From Byssochlamys sp. IMV 00236 (taxonomy: Eukaryota; Ascomycota; Eurotiomycetes; Eurotiales; Thermoascaceae): DNA of 64,000 nt. The translations under genes were made by a program, and so were the position numbers. Positions within the stretch are counted from its first letter, which is position 1; the number at the start of each line of letters is the position of its first letter. Under the pieces are notes generated by a model that was not told where the DNA came from, did not search any database, and was given only the letters and a program-made list of their open reading frames with translations. The DNA lies in contig MSJH02000642.1 of NCBI GenBank assembly GCA_001931875.2, forward strand, positions 1 through 64,000. Direction: 5' to 3'. This document shows positions 48,662 to 62,300 of the stretch, piece by piece.

Positions 48662-49713
48662 AGACGCGACGATTTTATACGGGTGATGAGCGGAGTATAT
48701 CCGGAGCGGGACAAAGCGGAGACGGCCTTTTGCAGGGTGAGTATGTCCTTTGCTAAGCTAAGTCGAGTACATGCAGGAATTCAATGGAATCATGAATGTC
48801 CCGGGCTAGAACGAAAAGGATGCGGTCTTGCGACTACCGGTAGGAAAATCAACCGCGCCACAAGTAAGTCGCTATCTTGTTTTTACGTCATCATGCGGGG
48901 TTACAAGGGAATAGAATATGGTGTTTTGTGAACTGTCGAGATGTTTGAATGCGGAAATGTATTAGCTATCAGGAGCCTCTGAACCAGACTTGAGTCGTGG
49001 AAGAAATACAAGTATTTGATCATTCCAGGATCATTGTTGACCATGACATTTGGTCTAGCTAACTAGTTATTCCTATCTAAGTCACACTGTTATGCTAGGA
49101 TGACTAAGCGATAGAAACTGAACGTTGGAAGTTGGCTTCTTTAACAGCAATCAAACCCTGGATTAGAGTACCTAGGTAATGTTAATTATAGGACTTACTG
49201 GTGGCTGGTAGCAATTACCTGTCTAAATGTTAAGTCTAACTTAAGCAGGAATAAACGGAGTTGCTGGAATCAGAATGAATCAGAATTTGTACTGTACATT
49301 GCTAAAGTGGGTTCTTTCAGTTGAACTTTCAGACTCCTTTTCAGGCACAAGGCTTTTGTAGATTCAAAAGGTCAAATAATAATAATGAAGAAAAAGCCAT
49401 AACTACTATTGTCTAGCTTATTGTCTAGACTATGTACCATAGTATGGAGGGACAGCGCGTCATAGACAAACAGCCGTGCACGCGCGGGGAAAAGCCCTTA
49501 GTTTCAACCAAGAAACTCTGAAAGACTTCGCCTGCAACCTGATCGACAATGACTCCAACAACACTATTCCGCCCACAACACGCAGCTGCAGTTTTTTATA
49601 ACAGGTTGCGTGATTAAAGAGACATGTGACTGGCTTTAAATCTGTTGATTCTCCAAAAGTTATGCGCATAACACCCAGACCAGATTTACGACACGAAATT
49701 GGCGAGTTTGAAG
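48662..49713. promoter_or_regulatory. divergent promoter region, msrB and CUE/Smr gene
   Basis: 1,052 bases between divergent starts. Short frames only. No TATA element stands out. Confidence 0.4.
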
Positions 49714-51439
49714 ATGGATGACGATCGGGAGCGTCTGTTAGAAGTGGGTTAGAAAGTGCCTAGATTCCTAACGATCATGCTTATATTGTTTCTAGGATCT
49801 TGAAAAGACATATTGTCCTCCCCTGGATGCAGCGTTGTTCACCGCGATCGCATGCGACTTCGATCTCTCCAAAGATGACCAGGTTGCCCAGCTACGTGAA
49901 ACTCTTGATACCTTGAAGATCTCTGCTATTGAGCAAGAGGACCTCCCATTTGATCCTTCAGGAACAAGCGGATTCAACTCCGGCAGCCTACTCGATGGAG
50001 ATGGTATCCCCTCCGAACGCAGCACCTCACGCAATGAGACGTCGAAATCAAGAGAAACCGACCTGACCAGTCTGGGATCGGATATTCCACCCTTAAACAT
50101 GGAAAGGAGAGGATCTGGAGTCAGAAGTAATGGATCTCGACGTTCTTCGGCTGCCCCTGTGGGGTATATTATTGGTCCCAATGGATCGGCCAGCCTGACT
50201 GGAATGGCTCTGGATGACAAAGTCTGCTACCTGAGTGAGATGTTTCCGTCTGTGGAGGCGTTTACTATCAAGCACGCATTGACCAAGTGTGACGAGGACG
50301 TGGACCGCTCGATGGACGTCTTGCTTAATTTGGCCTTTTTCGAGGAACAGGGGCCATGTAATGATGAGGGCAAGGTGTCCATCCCAAAAGGGATAGATGG
50401 GTTTCTCGGGGAATCAAATGACAACAAGGGGAAAAGGAAAGGGAAGAAGAAGAAGGGGAAAGAACGGGATCTTTTGAGCTCATCGAGCGATCCACAAGAC
50501 GGGGTCAAAGTTGTCAACAAGTGGGAGACCAGCAAGGCGGACGTCGAATTTATCTTCTCGAGAACGTCCCCGATTCTGGCGAAAGAAGTGGTGGCTTCAG
50601 CATACCATTCCAACGGTGCATCTCTTCCAGCGACTATCAGATCCCTCGCCACATCGCATGCACCTAATGATGCAGGGCAGATCCTCGAAAATCCGGTCAT
50701 GGCCACGCAGGTCGCGGAGCTTAGCCAGGAGTTTCCTACAATTTCAAAAACAAACTTGGCCGGTCTACTGAAAATCACGAGGAACTCCATATCCGCTGCC
50801 AACGAACTCGCGTCGGCCATGCTGGATTGGCCATCGCGCCCGCAGTTGTCTGACCTCATCCGCATCACTGCAGCACCGCCTGTGCTCGATGAGGACATCG
50901 AAGAACCGAAGAAATCAAAGGCAAGCCAGCGAATAGCACGAGACTATGAAAGTGCACGGAGTGCTGCGGGCTCACATCTTATGGCTGGCGCAGAAGCCTT
51001 CAACAAAGCTTCTGCTGCTTACCGTCGTGGTAGGTCAGATAAGTTGATGGGAGGTGCAGCAGCGTACTACTCCGCAATCGGTCGAGAGCACATTGAGAGA
51101 GCAAAGCGTGAAGCTTCAGCGGCAGCAGATGCGTTGGTAGAGACCCAGTCTACAGCAGACTCTCTTGATCTCCACGGTGTGACGGTGCAGGATGCCGTTC
51201 GCATTGCCAATGACCGCGTATCCCAATGGTGGGAGTCTCTTGGAGATGCAAAATACACGAATAGCGGGGGATTGTTAACCCGGAGAGAGTATCGAATCGT
51301 GACCGGTGCAGGACGACACAGCCGGGATGGTACCTCTCGATTAGGGCCTGCAGTTGGGAAAATGCTGGCTCGAGAAGGCTGGAGAGTTGAGATTGGAGAA
51401 GGTGTCATTACAGTTACCGGTAAGGTGCGGCGTCGTTGA
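49714..51439 (+). CDS. CUE, DUF1771 and Smr domain protein
   Basis: A 30-nt first exon 49714-49743 (MDDDRERLLE) and exon 49796-51439 give 557 residues. The 52-nt intron has branch CTAACG and acceptor TCTAG. A CUE-like ubiquitin-binding fold is at about 150-195 (YLSEMFPSVEAFTIKHALTK, CDEDVDRSMDVLLNLAF), with a second possible UBA/CUE-like stretch near 300-345. DUF1771 is about 392-462 (YESARSAAGSHLMAGAEAFN, AAAYYSAIGREHIERAKREA). Smr is about 465-547: LDLHGVTVQDAVRIANDRVS and YRIVTGAGRHSRDGTSRLGP, carrying the LDxHG and TGxGxHS motifs of the MutS2-type nuclease fold. Yeast Cue2 of this architecture is a no-go-decay endonuclease at collided ribosomes. This gene is a good Cue2-like candidate, by family inference. 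Confidence 0.85.
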
Positions 51440-53400
51440 ATAATTTCGTTCGCGACAAGGACAAACGATATTGCTTAGTTTCATCCAGATACCCAGGATT
51501 TCCGACATTTTCTATACCCGTTGCGAAATTGCGATTGTCCATGTTAATTGACATTTTCTGGCACTTGGTCTGTCTTGATTATCGACTTGTTGATTATTGA
51601 GGAACACCTAGCGATGCAAACCAGACATTTCTACTGCCGCGAATGTACATACATACATATGTTACGACGAAATCATAGAAGGTGGTAAAGATCACCTTAC
51701 CTATAGTTTATTATCGAGCTGCTCAACTTCGTAAAGCCTCAGTCTCCAACAAAGGTCATTAGCCAGTAAAGTAGGCACCCGCCAAACAGTTGCCCAACCC
51801 AGAAACATCATTCTACTCTAGCACCCGGCGGCTATAGAAGCAAAGGAAAGCTAACATTAAGAGAGACGACACCGCTAAAAATAGATTTCACGAGCGTTTT
51901 TCTAGAAAAAAAAAATCCTCGCCGGCAGGCCCCAATGACCCAGGCAACGAAACTAGGCTACAAGTTAACGTAACCATGGATTGGGCGTCCATGTCTCAGG
52001 ACATAGTAGCAACATTTATTCTGGTCCGGCACGTGGGGAATGTCTAAGGGAAAAAAGAGAACAGGGAGAGGGTAGGAGGCAGAGAAGAACAAAAAAGACA
52101 ACCACGAGATTGTTATTTAATTTCCTATCTATACATTATGGTACTTTAAGAGGAATCTTTCCAAGTTGGAATTTCTTTTCGGGTTGAGTGAGTGACTACT
52201 TTGGTAGGTTTGTATAAAATTTTCCTTCTTGGTCCACTTTCTATCTTCCGGAGAAAGCCGTTCGGTTCCATATAATCATTATGTATTATCATCAATTTAT
52301 ACATATGATTAGTAGTATAGTGTCCGGTTTATAATAATATGGTTTAATTAGCATTAAAGAATAATTCTTATAATCATTGAAATTCTTAGTGATAATAACA
52401 GCGTTCATCTTCTCTTTCAGGGAAGAACTGAAACTAGTGCATGCATTTTTGCTACCTTTTTCGGGAACTCACTGAAAACTTTTAGTATCTTTCTTACTAT
52501 ATTTTTTTTTTCTTAGTTCCCACATTCAGGCCCGCCATGATTAGAAAGCCACCGCAGATAAAATAGCCGGTCAATTCTGGGGGTATGTACATACATATGT
52601 ACTCGGGAACTCGGAGAAGGAACTGTATTGGCAAACGGTGTTGATAGTCCGACGAGGATTTCATAGAGGTAACTACGCTCTGCGTTTGACTAGATGTTCA
52701 TGCTTTGTAGGATCGGGCCGACATGATATTATTGAGTGTCCGCTGTATCAAGATCATAATCTAGTCCGAGAGACATAAACAGGCGTATTCGATTGCGCCG
52801 AAGAGTTGTAGGTATACATGGTTTCGTTGTAACTCTGTTACGTCCTGTTTTATCTATACAGAGAAATCATACTGAAGTCTGCAATAATGTCCTGGTTTGC
52901 GGCTCTCACATCTAACATGGGTGTAAGTTGCATTTGTATACAATGGATGAGGGTGTATAACATGCTTCGGCATGGCTAGATAATTAATGCACAGCATAGA
53001 CATTAAATAGTCATAGATAGATAATCAGCTATCTTTGATACGCTTCGATTCAGCGCTTCCTAGTTCTCCGGCTGACAGACTAAGAGCTCGTTTCCGAATA
53101 CGAGAATGGCCTTGTTAGCCAGTCCGTAAGCTTTTACCTTCCTAATGACTTTTTAACTAGCTAATAATAATAATAAAATTAGAATTAAAATTAAAAGAGC
53201 GTCATCCTTGCTTTAAAGATGCCAATATGCTAGTTTCGACAAGGTTCTAACAGACAAGATATTGGCGATTCTTTAGAAAAGACACCAGATAATGAAGTCC
53301 GCAAGTTCACTATTATTAACAATAACTATCTCAGCTAACAGCTTAATGTATTTCCCGGCCGACCTAGCCACCTGACTGAGCTGGCCACCTCAACTACTTA
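51440..53400. other. transition from gene block to AT-rich block
   Basis: No gene seen. Base composition is normal to about 52.2 kb, then falls. TAATAATAATAA runs near 53165 and a last GC-richer patch with CCGGCCGACC near 53357-53390 mark the edge of the mutated block. Confidence 0.45.
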
Positions 53401-53499
53401 TATAGAATACTATTTAAATTTACACCATAATAGCAGCATTATTTTATAATATTTAATTGCTATATTAATTAGGGCATCTAGTTCTAATATACCCCCTAA

Positions 53500-55980
53500 C
53501 TCTGTAATTTATATATTACAGTAGAGCTTGCTGGCGCCGCTATATAGGCACAGTCTTTAAACTCTTAATTATATTAATAAGAGCTTTAATTACTTCCTAA
53601 TTTCTCTATATAAGAGCTTAACCTTTTTTAATACTTAAATCCTATATAAGACCTATTTAATAAATAAAATATTACTTTTTTTACTGCAGTTCTTTATTAG
53701 CTAAATATAGATCTTAGATTTCTTATATTATAAGAGTTTTTTCGCTTACTAAGCATTTATATTATTAAATAAAATAATTTAAGATACCTAGATTAATAAC
53801 TGCAAAACTTTAGGTTTATTTTTTAAGCAAGCTTTAAATTATAATTCTATATTTTTTTAAATCTTTCTAATTTTATAGTATTTTAGATAAGGAAATATTA
53901 GAAGTAATAGATTAAGTTCCTAATAGAGTAAGAGTCTCTAATTAAATAATAAAGCGTTTAAGCACTTCCTTTAGATTAAAAGAGATAATACTAATAGCTC
54001 TAAATCTGTTTTTAATAATAGCTAAAGAGAATGCCTATATATAAGCTCTAGGGTAGATACTTAAGAAATTAACCTTATTAATATAATTAAACCCCTATTT
54101 TTACTTCTCCTAGACTAAACAACTATATACTACTTTTAAAGGTTTAAAATAGCTAATATTTAAAGATTAATAATAAGCTAATAAGTGTAGTAGTATATAA
54201 AGAGGAATAATATTATTCTCGCTATATAGCTTATTAAATTTAAGGGTTAAATAACTGCTATACTTATTTAAAATAAGAAGATAATATTCTTTAGCTAACT
54301 GATAAGCTATTTAAAGGATAAAAATATTTTAAAACTAGTATATTTTAATCTTATCTATTATCTAGCTATTATTACTTATTTTAATTCTCTAATCCTTTAG
54401 TAGATTAGGATCCTTATATTAAGCTTATATATAGATCTTTCCTTTAAAAATAATATATAGAGATAGAGCCTATCCTATAATATTAATATATTTAATTAAA
54501 GTAACCTATTTGCAATTCTCTAGTTAAATAACTTAATACTTCCTATAATATTTAACTTATATTATAACTTTTACAGTAGTAGTAAGGCCTATAGTATATC
54601 TAGTTTTATTAAAATTATAGATGTTTTTATTTATAATTCTAAACTATAGTCTATTAACCTAGATAGTATTAAACTAGGGTTTAATAATCTTTAAGTCTTT
54701 ATATTTAGCTCTTTAATAGGTATACTATCTAAAATAAACAGTTCTTAACTTAGGATAATATTAAATAAATATAAATGCCCAGTTCTTACCTAGTTAAATC
54801 TCGCTATCTTAATTTATAAAAAGACTCGCTATTTCTTAAATATAAAAAGGCCGCGGACTCGCTTTATATTAATCTATTGTAGTAAGGAGAATTAGTGTAA
54901 AGAATATAATTAGTTAAGAGGTTATATACTTTTACTTAAAGTCTTTAAAAAGTCTATAAGTAAAGCAGGAGAGGAAGAAGAATAAGAAAGAAATAATACC
55001 CTTTTAGTTATTTAAAATAAAATAATTAGCTTTTCTTTTTTATTATTATTTAGTATTAGTTTAATATTAGATTATTATTAGTTTATTATATTAGTCTATA
55101 ATTAGAGCTTCTTTTCTAGTTCTACTCTAAGCTCTAAAGCTAAATACTCTTCTTTTTCTTCTTAATACTTATTTATTTAAAGACTTTATATTAAGTCTTA
55201 ATATATCTTCTCATAATAAATTAGAGCTAAATATAAAGGATATTAAAATATTAAGCAGAAATAAGGGAGAAAGAAGAATTAAAAGCTAAGGTTAAGGCTA
55301 AAGCTAAAGAAAGAGATAAAAAATAATAAAAAGATAAATAAAATAACTAAAGAAGATTACTATTATAAATAAAAAAAATAAATATATCTCTTAGATTAGT
55401 AGAGATAGTAAATATAATATAAAGCAAAAATATATATTAATAATAAAAGAAAGGAAGAACTATTAAATATAAGAAAGAGCTTAATAAATATAAAAGGGAA
55501 GCAGAAATTTAAAAAAAAATAAGAAATTATTAAGTAAGAATTATTTATTAAAAAATAAAAAAATTTCTTATTATTATCTTTATTACTATTTCTTTAAAAA
55601 AATATAGAAAAAAGTATTAATCTTTTTAGCGTTAATTAAAATAGAAGGACTCTTAGCTTCTTAATATTATTAAGTCTAGAGGTATAAATAGCTTAGGCAT
55701 TTAAAAATATAGGACTATTAATAGTACAGCTAATCTAGGTTATATTAATTTTATAGATACTAATATCTAGAAATTCTAAGGCACTATATTTTAAAGGGGA
55801 TAATATTACTTATTATTTAAGGCTTTTTAAAAGATTATATAAGGTAAATTAACTCTTAGAAAAAAAAAACTAAATAATTTATAAACTATTATAGCCTATT
55901 AATATTATTATAAATAAATACTTAACCTAAATATAAAGAGAAGAATTATTTAAAACTAGTAGAAGCAATTAAATAAAAAT
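53500..55980 (+). pseudogene. decayed transposase-like relic, family uncertain
   Basis: Plus-strand near-frames persist if TAA/TAG are read as lost Gln/Trp codons, for example around 54760-55010. A Lys/Glu-rich helical tail (AEIREKEELKAK) at about 55251-55325 resembles the charged C-terminal tails of fungal pogo/Fot-type DDE transposases. The catalytic core could not be identified. The call is weak. Confidence 0.3.
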
Positions 55981-55984
55981 ATAA

Positions 55985-56335
55985 CTACTTCTTAAGGATT
56001 TCGATTTGGGCAGACGCTGCCTTTTTCGGCCGCAAATAATGCTAAAAACGGCCGCCCCGGCCCCTCCGCTGACTCAGCCGCCGTGCACATAATGATGCCC
56101 ATTTGGCTACGCACCCGGGTTCCTGGCATGTGATAGGGGCTATACTGGTCCAACCGAGTTCCCCAGCGGAGGATTATTTAATCCTGAAGCTGTTTGCTAA
56201 ACGAAGCCGCAGCGAGACTCTTTATTACCTTTTAACACCAGACTCTGAGAAAGGGAGCTGAAAATGGCTCCCCCCTCCCAGAGTGAAGCACACACTCCCT
56301 ATAGTCGCCCTTTTCATAAATAATAAGCTTCTTCC
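55985..56335. other. GC-richer island inside the AT-rich block
   Basis: About 300 bases with sharply higher GC (CGGCCGCCCCGGCCCC near 56050, GGGAGCTGAAAATGGCTCC near 56252). It lies roughly 1 kb before the recombinase relic and could be its original 5' region, spared from mutation or of different origin. It has no coding sense. Confidence 0.5.
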
Positions 56336-57099
56336 CGCTATTTGTTCCTTTTATCTTGTCTCTTAGCTATCTCCCCTTCCTATTATGTTTACCCATCGTT
56401 GATAGGCATCTTGTCCTTATTCTACTTTCGCTTATTTCCTCCTTTGCCAGACTATTAGTCGGTTCCTCTTCCCTAACTCATATCTTGCTGTCCCTATACC
56501 TACGCTAGCTATAACAGTAATGACGATAATAAAACCGCTAGCAGTGCATCTTTCTACCTAGACTCAGACAACACCGCTAGCATAGATTTGCAGACAGATA
56601 TTACAGATATTATAAACTCTAATATACCTCCCCTTACTTGCTATTGAGGCAAAGGTTAACCCTATTAGAACCGCTCTAGGCAAAGATCTTTGGGGAGAAA
56701 ATCTGATAAGAGTAAAAAAGGGTCTCCTTCTCTAAGTCGCCTAGAAATAGACTCAGACTATAGCTCTAGTAACAATAACATAAATATTAATATCCACTAC
56801 TCTTAACGTCCTAGGCGATAATATTTCTAGGAGAATTCTTGAAAACTTGCTGCTCTGCTAGGCGCTATAAGATAAAACAATAATTTAGATACTAGCTCTA
56901 ATAACAATAGCTGCAATAATACAGACCCTAATATTAACTCAGATAATAAGGTATTATCAAACAGTAATAATAATGGTTACGCAGATAGTATTAAAAGAAA
57001 TATTATGTGTATAGATAAAAGATAGGAATAATAAGTTTAAAACCCCTATAATTATAGCGAGGCTTTGGGAATAGGCTAATAAATAATCAGATATTACCA

Positions 57100-59260
57100 A
57101 AAGAGGAATAAGAAATACAGGGCGCTACCAGACTCTATATAGGCAGACCCTGCTTCGGCTCTTTGCAATACAAAAAAAAAGGAGTTAATGCTATTCTTCT
57201 ATTAATGCCTACAATTGCGGTAGGGGAAGAATAGCTAAAAGCTAAAGGGTATTAAAAAATTCAAGTCTTTAGATACTAATTAAAAGTCATTCCTTTATCA
57301 CTATAAAAAGGCTACCGGGGAGCCAATAGATAATAAGCTTAGAAGGCAAATAAGAAAGGTTGGGATTAACCCCAGCCCCTCTTCTGGACGAGTTGCTAAC
57401 CTAATTCTACCCTAGAGTATTTATAAGATTGTAAGGGAGCATGATTTAGATACAGATAAAAAAGAAAAAACCCCAATATTTATTAAAGATATAATGCCCC
57501 TATAAGAAATAACACTACGCACTATAAAGAAACAATTTAATCTTAGTCTTTAATATATGCAGCAATATCTCTACTCTTTAATAATATGCTTTACGGTAAA
57601 TCGGATTAATATAATATATTATCTCTAATACCAGCATCTACAGTATTTAATCTAATAAGATTCTTATAATAGACCGCCCCGAATCCTTCTAGAGATTAAG
57701 TATAAATTTACTAAAAAATACATAGGCGTGACGCAAGCGTATATAGCTTCCTGCTTCTTTCCGCACCTCTTCTAGTTAAAAATCCCATTGCTAACTGGCT
57801 TATTAGAAACACCTTCCCCCTCCTTAAAATTATCTATAATCTATTATTGATACTAAGCCCTCATATATTCCTTCTTAAGATTCTCTTTTATAATAATACA
57901 TTTTGGGCTCCGGGAATAAAATCTATAAAGGACCTCTAACGCCTATAAGTAGCAGATAGCTGCTAGCAGATAGAGATCCTATTAAAACAAGACAAGGCTT
58001 AACACTATATATTCTGTAAAGTTACGAGCATCCGCAGCAAGATTCAGATATATTATAATTAGCCTATTCCCTAAAGTACCCTATCCTAATAGCTAAAGAT
58101 CTTTAGCAAGATCGCCGGTTTTAAATAATTATTGTTTACACATCGGTTCCGGTACAATAATGGGACTATTCTAAATAAAAGCGGTAAGTTATAAAATATG
58201 CTATCTTATTAGTCCTTCTATTATACAATACTAATTTAGAGCAGTTAGGATTGCTAGGTCTTATTAGCAACGCTAAATAAAACTTAATTATAAAGCACAC
58301 AGATATCCGAATATTCCTAAAACACTACCTTCCTCAGCATATTAGCACTGATATACAGGCGTTAATAAAAAGACTTAAGCCAGATTCAGCCATAATAAGG
58401 GCGGTTATTTGGATAAGATAATAGATTAACTAATATCAGCCCTAAAAGCTTACTAATGCGTAAAAAGCCACAATAGAGCATAATCTAGAGCTGCAGAAAA
58501 CTATTCAGAAGCAAGATACATTCTCTATAAAGCTTCAGTGTAGTTAGAAAAAGAGTAGCTAAAAGCTTAATAAGCTTAATAAGCTAAAACAGGATGTCAT
58601 AAATATATAGAATTAACTCTTATATATACTCCGCCAATATATGCGAAAGGAATTTAACAAAAAGCAGGCGGTCCTTAATATTAAGCGGCAACTAGCAAGC
58701 ACTACAATTCTAAATAAAGAAGCAAAGGAGCAGCTCCAAACTAAAGAGTAACTTCTTTCTTAACAGATTTACCTACTAAATAAACTCATAACTTAGCTTA
58801 CCTCCCTATCAGTGGAAGTCAAGTAGCAGTGGCAAAATAAGGCTACTAAAGCCATTTAACTCTATTATAATATTATAAAAGATAGCCTGTGACAGGGTTA
58901 ATAGCCTAAGCGGACTATTCTGGTTTAAAAAACCTGGATACATAGCCCCCCTAGAGAAGTTATAGCGCCAGACCAACCCTCTCTTCTTACCCCATTACCC
59001 TTATAGCATAAAATTGCCTTACAGAAGGCTGGCAAAGACATTTAAAATACTATAAAGCCCTAAGTGTACTTTTAATACTATAGAAACCCCACAGGTTTTA
59101 ATAATCAGCATCTTAAGCAGTACTCCCGCCATAAAGGTCTATTATAATATTTTTAAGCTGAGCATTTTAATAATTGTCATTATAACTACTGCAACAAATT
59201 ACTAGACAGCAAGATATATTAGCAAAAGTATACTATAGATAATCATCGCTTAAATATCAG
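57100..59260 (+). pseudogene. decayed DUF3435 tyrosine recombinase (Starship-captain family relic)
   Basis: Reading through RIP-type stops and a few frame changes, the order of family motifs is intact. SIYKIVREHDLDTDKK lies near 57418. RPPRILLEIKYKFTKKYIGV is at 57671-57730. A stretch like the family's P-L-P-Y-S-T-L-L block follows near 58070. THRFRYNNGTILNKSG (from 58138) carries the Arg of the R-Y box. KHTDIRIFLKHYLP (58293-58334) has His (58296) and Tyr (58326) ten residues apart, as in the family's GHxxIDTFLKHY. Then comes IQALIKRLKPDSAIIRAV. A long helical region and a His/Cys-bearing tail near 59040-59250 fit the C-terminal zinc-finger part. DUF3435 proteins include the captain recombinases that move Starship elements and related cryptic elements. 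The copy cannot be functional because of many stops. Confidence 0.72.
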
Positions 59261-59399
59261 ATACTTTGGGGACTACTCTCATAATCTTTAAGTATAATTA
59301 GAGGCTTTGCTCTTATACAGCAATAGATTTATATTAAATTAATTATAGAAAGGTCAACTAGTTAGTCTAGGTATACTGTAGAAATACAATCTCTATTAA

Positions 59400-62300
59400 A
59401 AAGAGTTATCTCTCTAGACTTAGGTCTACTTCCTATTCTTCACGTCCTCAGTTAAAAATTTCTAACGCCTCACTAAAATATATCTAAATATTCTACTTAA
59501 AAAGAGCTTTATAGTTTTCTTAAATAAAAGAGAAAGCAAATATTTTATTACTACAACAAGCACAAATCTTAAAAACAACATTTAAGATAGCGCCTATAAG
59601 TCTCAGATTTATAGCGCAATAAGAGATATTATATAGCTGAGTCAGATTAATAAAATGGGTTAAATAAAGGACTCAGCTTTAGGAGACAGGCAAATCCATT
59701 CTTTAACTATCTTTATACTAAAATATATCTTTTTACTAAAGTTAGGAGCTCTAATACCTGGACAGCAAATCCAATTAAATATATGACTTTACATATCCTT
59801 CTATGTTAAGCCTGCGTAGTTACCTTTTGGACAATTTAAAAGTAAAGGTCTAGGTCTGCCCGCTAAAAAAAAGGAAAACTCTTGTGTAAGCAAGATAACT
59901 TATATATTTTTTAGTGCAGTCTAATTCCCCGCCGCACCTTATTCTATTAGGTAAGTATATTATTTGCTTACCCAAGGTTATAATCTTTTATAGCTACCCC
60001 CTCCAAAATCGCAAGTAAAAATATAGGGTTTCTAAAAAGACCTATATTCCCTTTGCCTTAGGCTAGAAAGTATTAGATATTAGTAGAAATATTTCTTATA
60101 ATAGCTTTACAGAGCTTATTCTTATAAGGTGGGGATTTATCCTAGATCTTTTGAGCGACACTTAGGAAGTATTTTAATCTCTAATTTGAGTTAATCTAAG
60201 TAATAATTTGGGTGGCTATAAGATTATAGAGAGAAAAGATACCAAATTTATCAGCAGCTAAATATACTTAAAAATAGGTATAGGTTATCTCATCTAATTC
60301 TAATTTCAAAAATTTATCTACTTAATCATAGTCTTAAAAATAACAGAATTCTAAAACTAAGGCTATAATATCGACATAATCACATAATAATTTAACCTAT
60401 AATAATTTTGCCTCCTTATTATAACTGTTAAAAAAGAACGCAATAACTAAATATAAAAACGCGACTTACCTAAAAACTACTTTTTAAAGTAGTATTAAAA
60501 AAGTAAAACTAAGAGCAGATAATAGCTCGGTAGACTTTAAAGTTGTGCCCACAATAAGATATAGTTATATCCGTATATTTACTATCCTTAAAAAGACTTC
60601 TTATTACAGCTTCAAGATCTAAGAAACTTATATTATTTATTTTATTATTAATTTGCTATTGCGAATTACTTCCTAGCTGCCTATAAATTCATTATAAGAA
60701 TTAAGCATATATATATTCACAGGATTAATAATGAATAGATTATATCATATTAAGATTAAAAAGAATACTATTTCTAATAATAAGCATATAAAGCTTTATA
60801 ATACAGATTTAAGGGATAGAAGTTTCTCCGAGCCGGAACTAAATATAATTATTAAGCTAAATAGAACTATTAGTATTATGTAAATTATAGGTTACCAAGA
60901 TATTATAAAGAAAAGGGAAGAAGAAGGAGCAAGAGAAGAATTAAAGGAGTAAGAGAAGTTTAATTAGCTATAGACATAAGAAACGCCAGAATAAAAGAAG
61001 ACTCATAGGATAGAACTTATTTGTAATCTTGCCCTATATATTATACCTCTTAGCAGCAGAGACTACTCTTAAAAAATTCGCAACCGCATCTATTTCAAAT
61101 TAAGTCCGTAGAAAGAGAAATAGAAAATAAAATACAGGGCTAAAATAAAAGTTTAGTCTATACTATAAATAGCTTCTTCCTAAATCTATTAAATAGTCAA
61201 ATTTTTAAAGTACCGCTAGGCTTCTTTTGCCCAAGCAGATACCCTAAAGGATTATAGTCAGAGAGTAAAAATTGCAAAGGTAATAAAGCTCCTACAACTA
61301 TTATTAATGTATATTAATTAAAAAAAGGTCTAAAATTTACCTATGCTAATTAGACCAATTAAAGATCAAAGCTATTTCTGTTAGTTAAACATTCTTCTAC
61401 TAAGCAGCAAAGGCTATTCCAATAAGTATTCAGACCCAACAGGATATAACTACTACCTTTCATAAGATTGTCCATAGTAAGCTCCTAAAAAACAGAGAGA
61501 TCTGCTTCTAAAAGCTGGACTGCAAGTAATTTAAGCTCTATATGGCATAATTCATCGAGAAAACCGGTCTGAGTGTCAAATTCTTGCGACTAAATAACCT
61601 CAAGACTATTATATTATCTTCGGAAATAAACAGTAAGCGCCTTAAATTAATAAAAAAAAAGCCAAGTTGGACTTCTGGTGAGAATACTTCTAAACAAATA
61701 TATAATAAATTAAGAATTAAAACTACAGTTCATATATTTCCTATCTATAACATAATTACAGGCATTTTAAACAGCATAAAGCAGATAAGGGTCCGAATAT
61801 TCCTCCAAAATCTTATAATTGTCAATATATATATTAAAATAGTAAGCTGATATAGAGTAATAATACCTTTTTTAAGTCTATATATTTTTAATATTCTTCT
61901 AGATGCCTTTTAAAGTAATAATATAAAATTATACTCAGTCCTTTATATTTAAACTTAAGCAATCTCACAGTACTTAATAAAGAGCCGCTTACTTCCTATA
62001 CCTAGTCCTTAAAACTAATAAAATAGAGATATTTTTTACTCTCAGAAATAAGATATAATGCAATTATTTAAGTATTAAACTTTTATGTAGAGCATAGTTT
62101 CCAGGTCTATCTTGGGTATTCTAATATAATAGGTGGCTTAGATAGATCTATACCAGCTGCTAGGGCTAACTTAGCGCTATATAAATAAAATCAAGCTATA
62201 CTCTAAATTATCTGGGTTACCTTCAGTTACTACAAAAAATATTATAGCTGCTAGTAAGATAGCTTTTTATCTATATTATCTAGCTAAGTAGGATTAAGTT

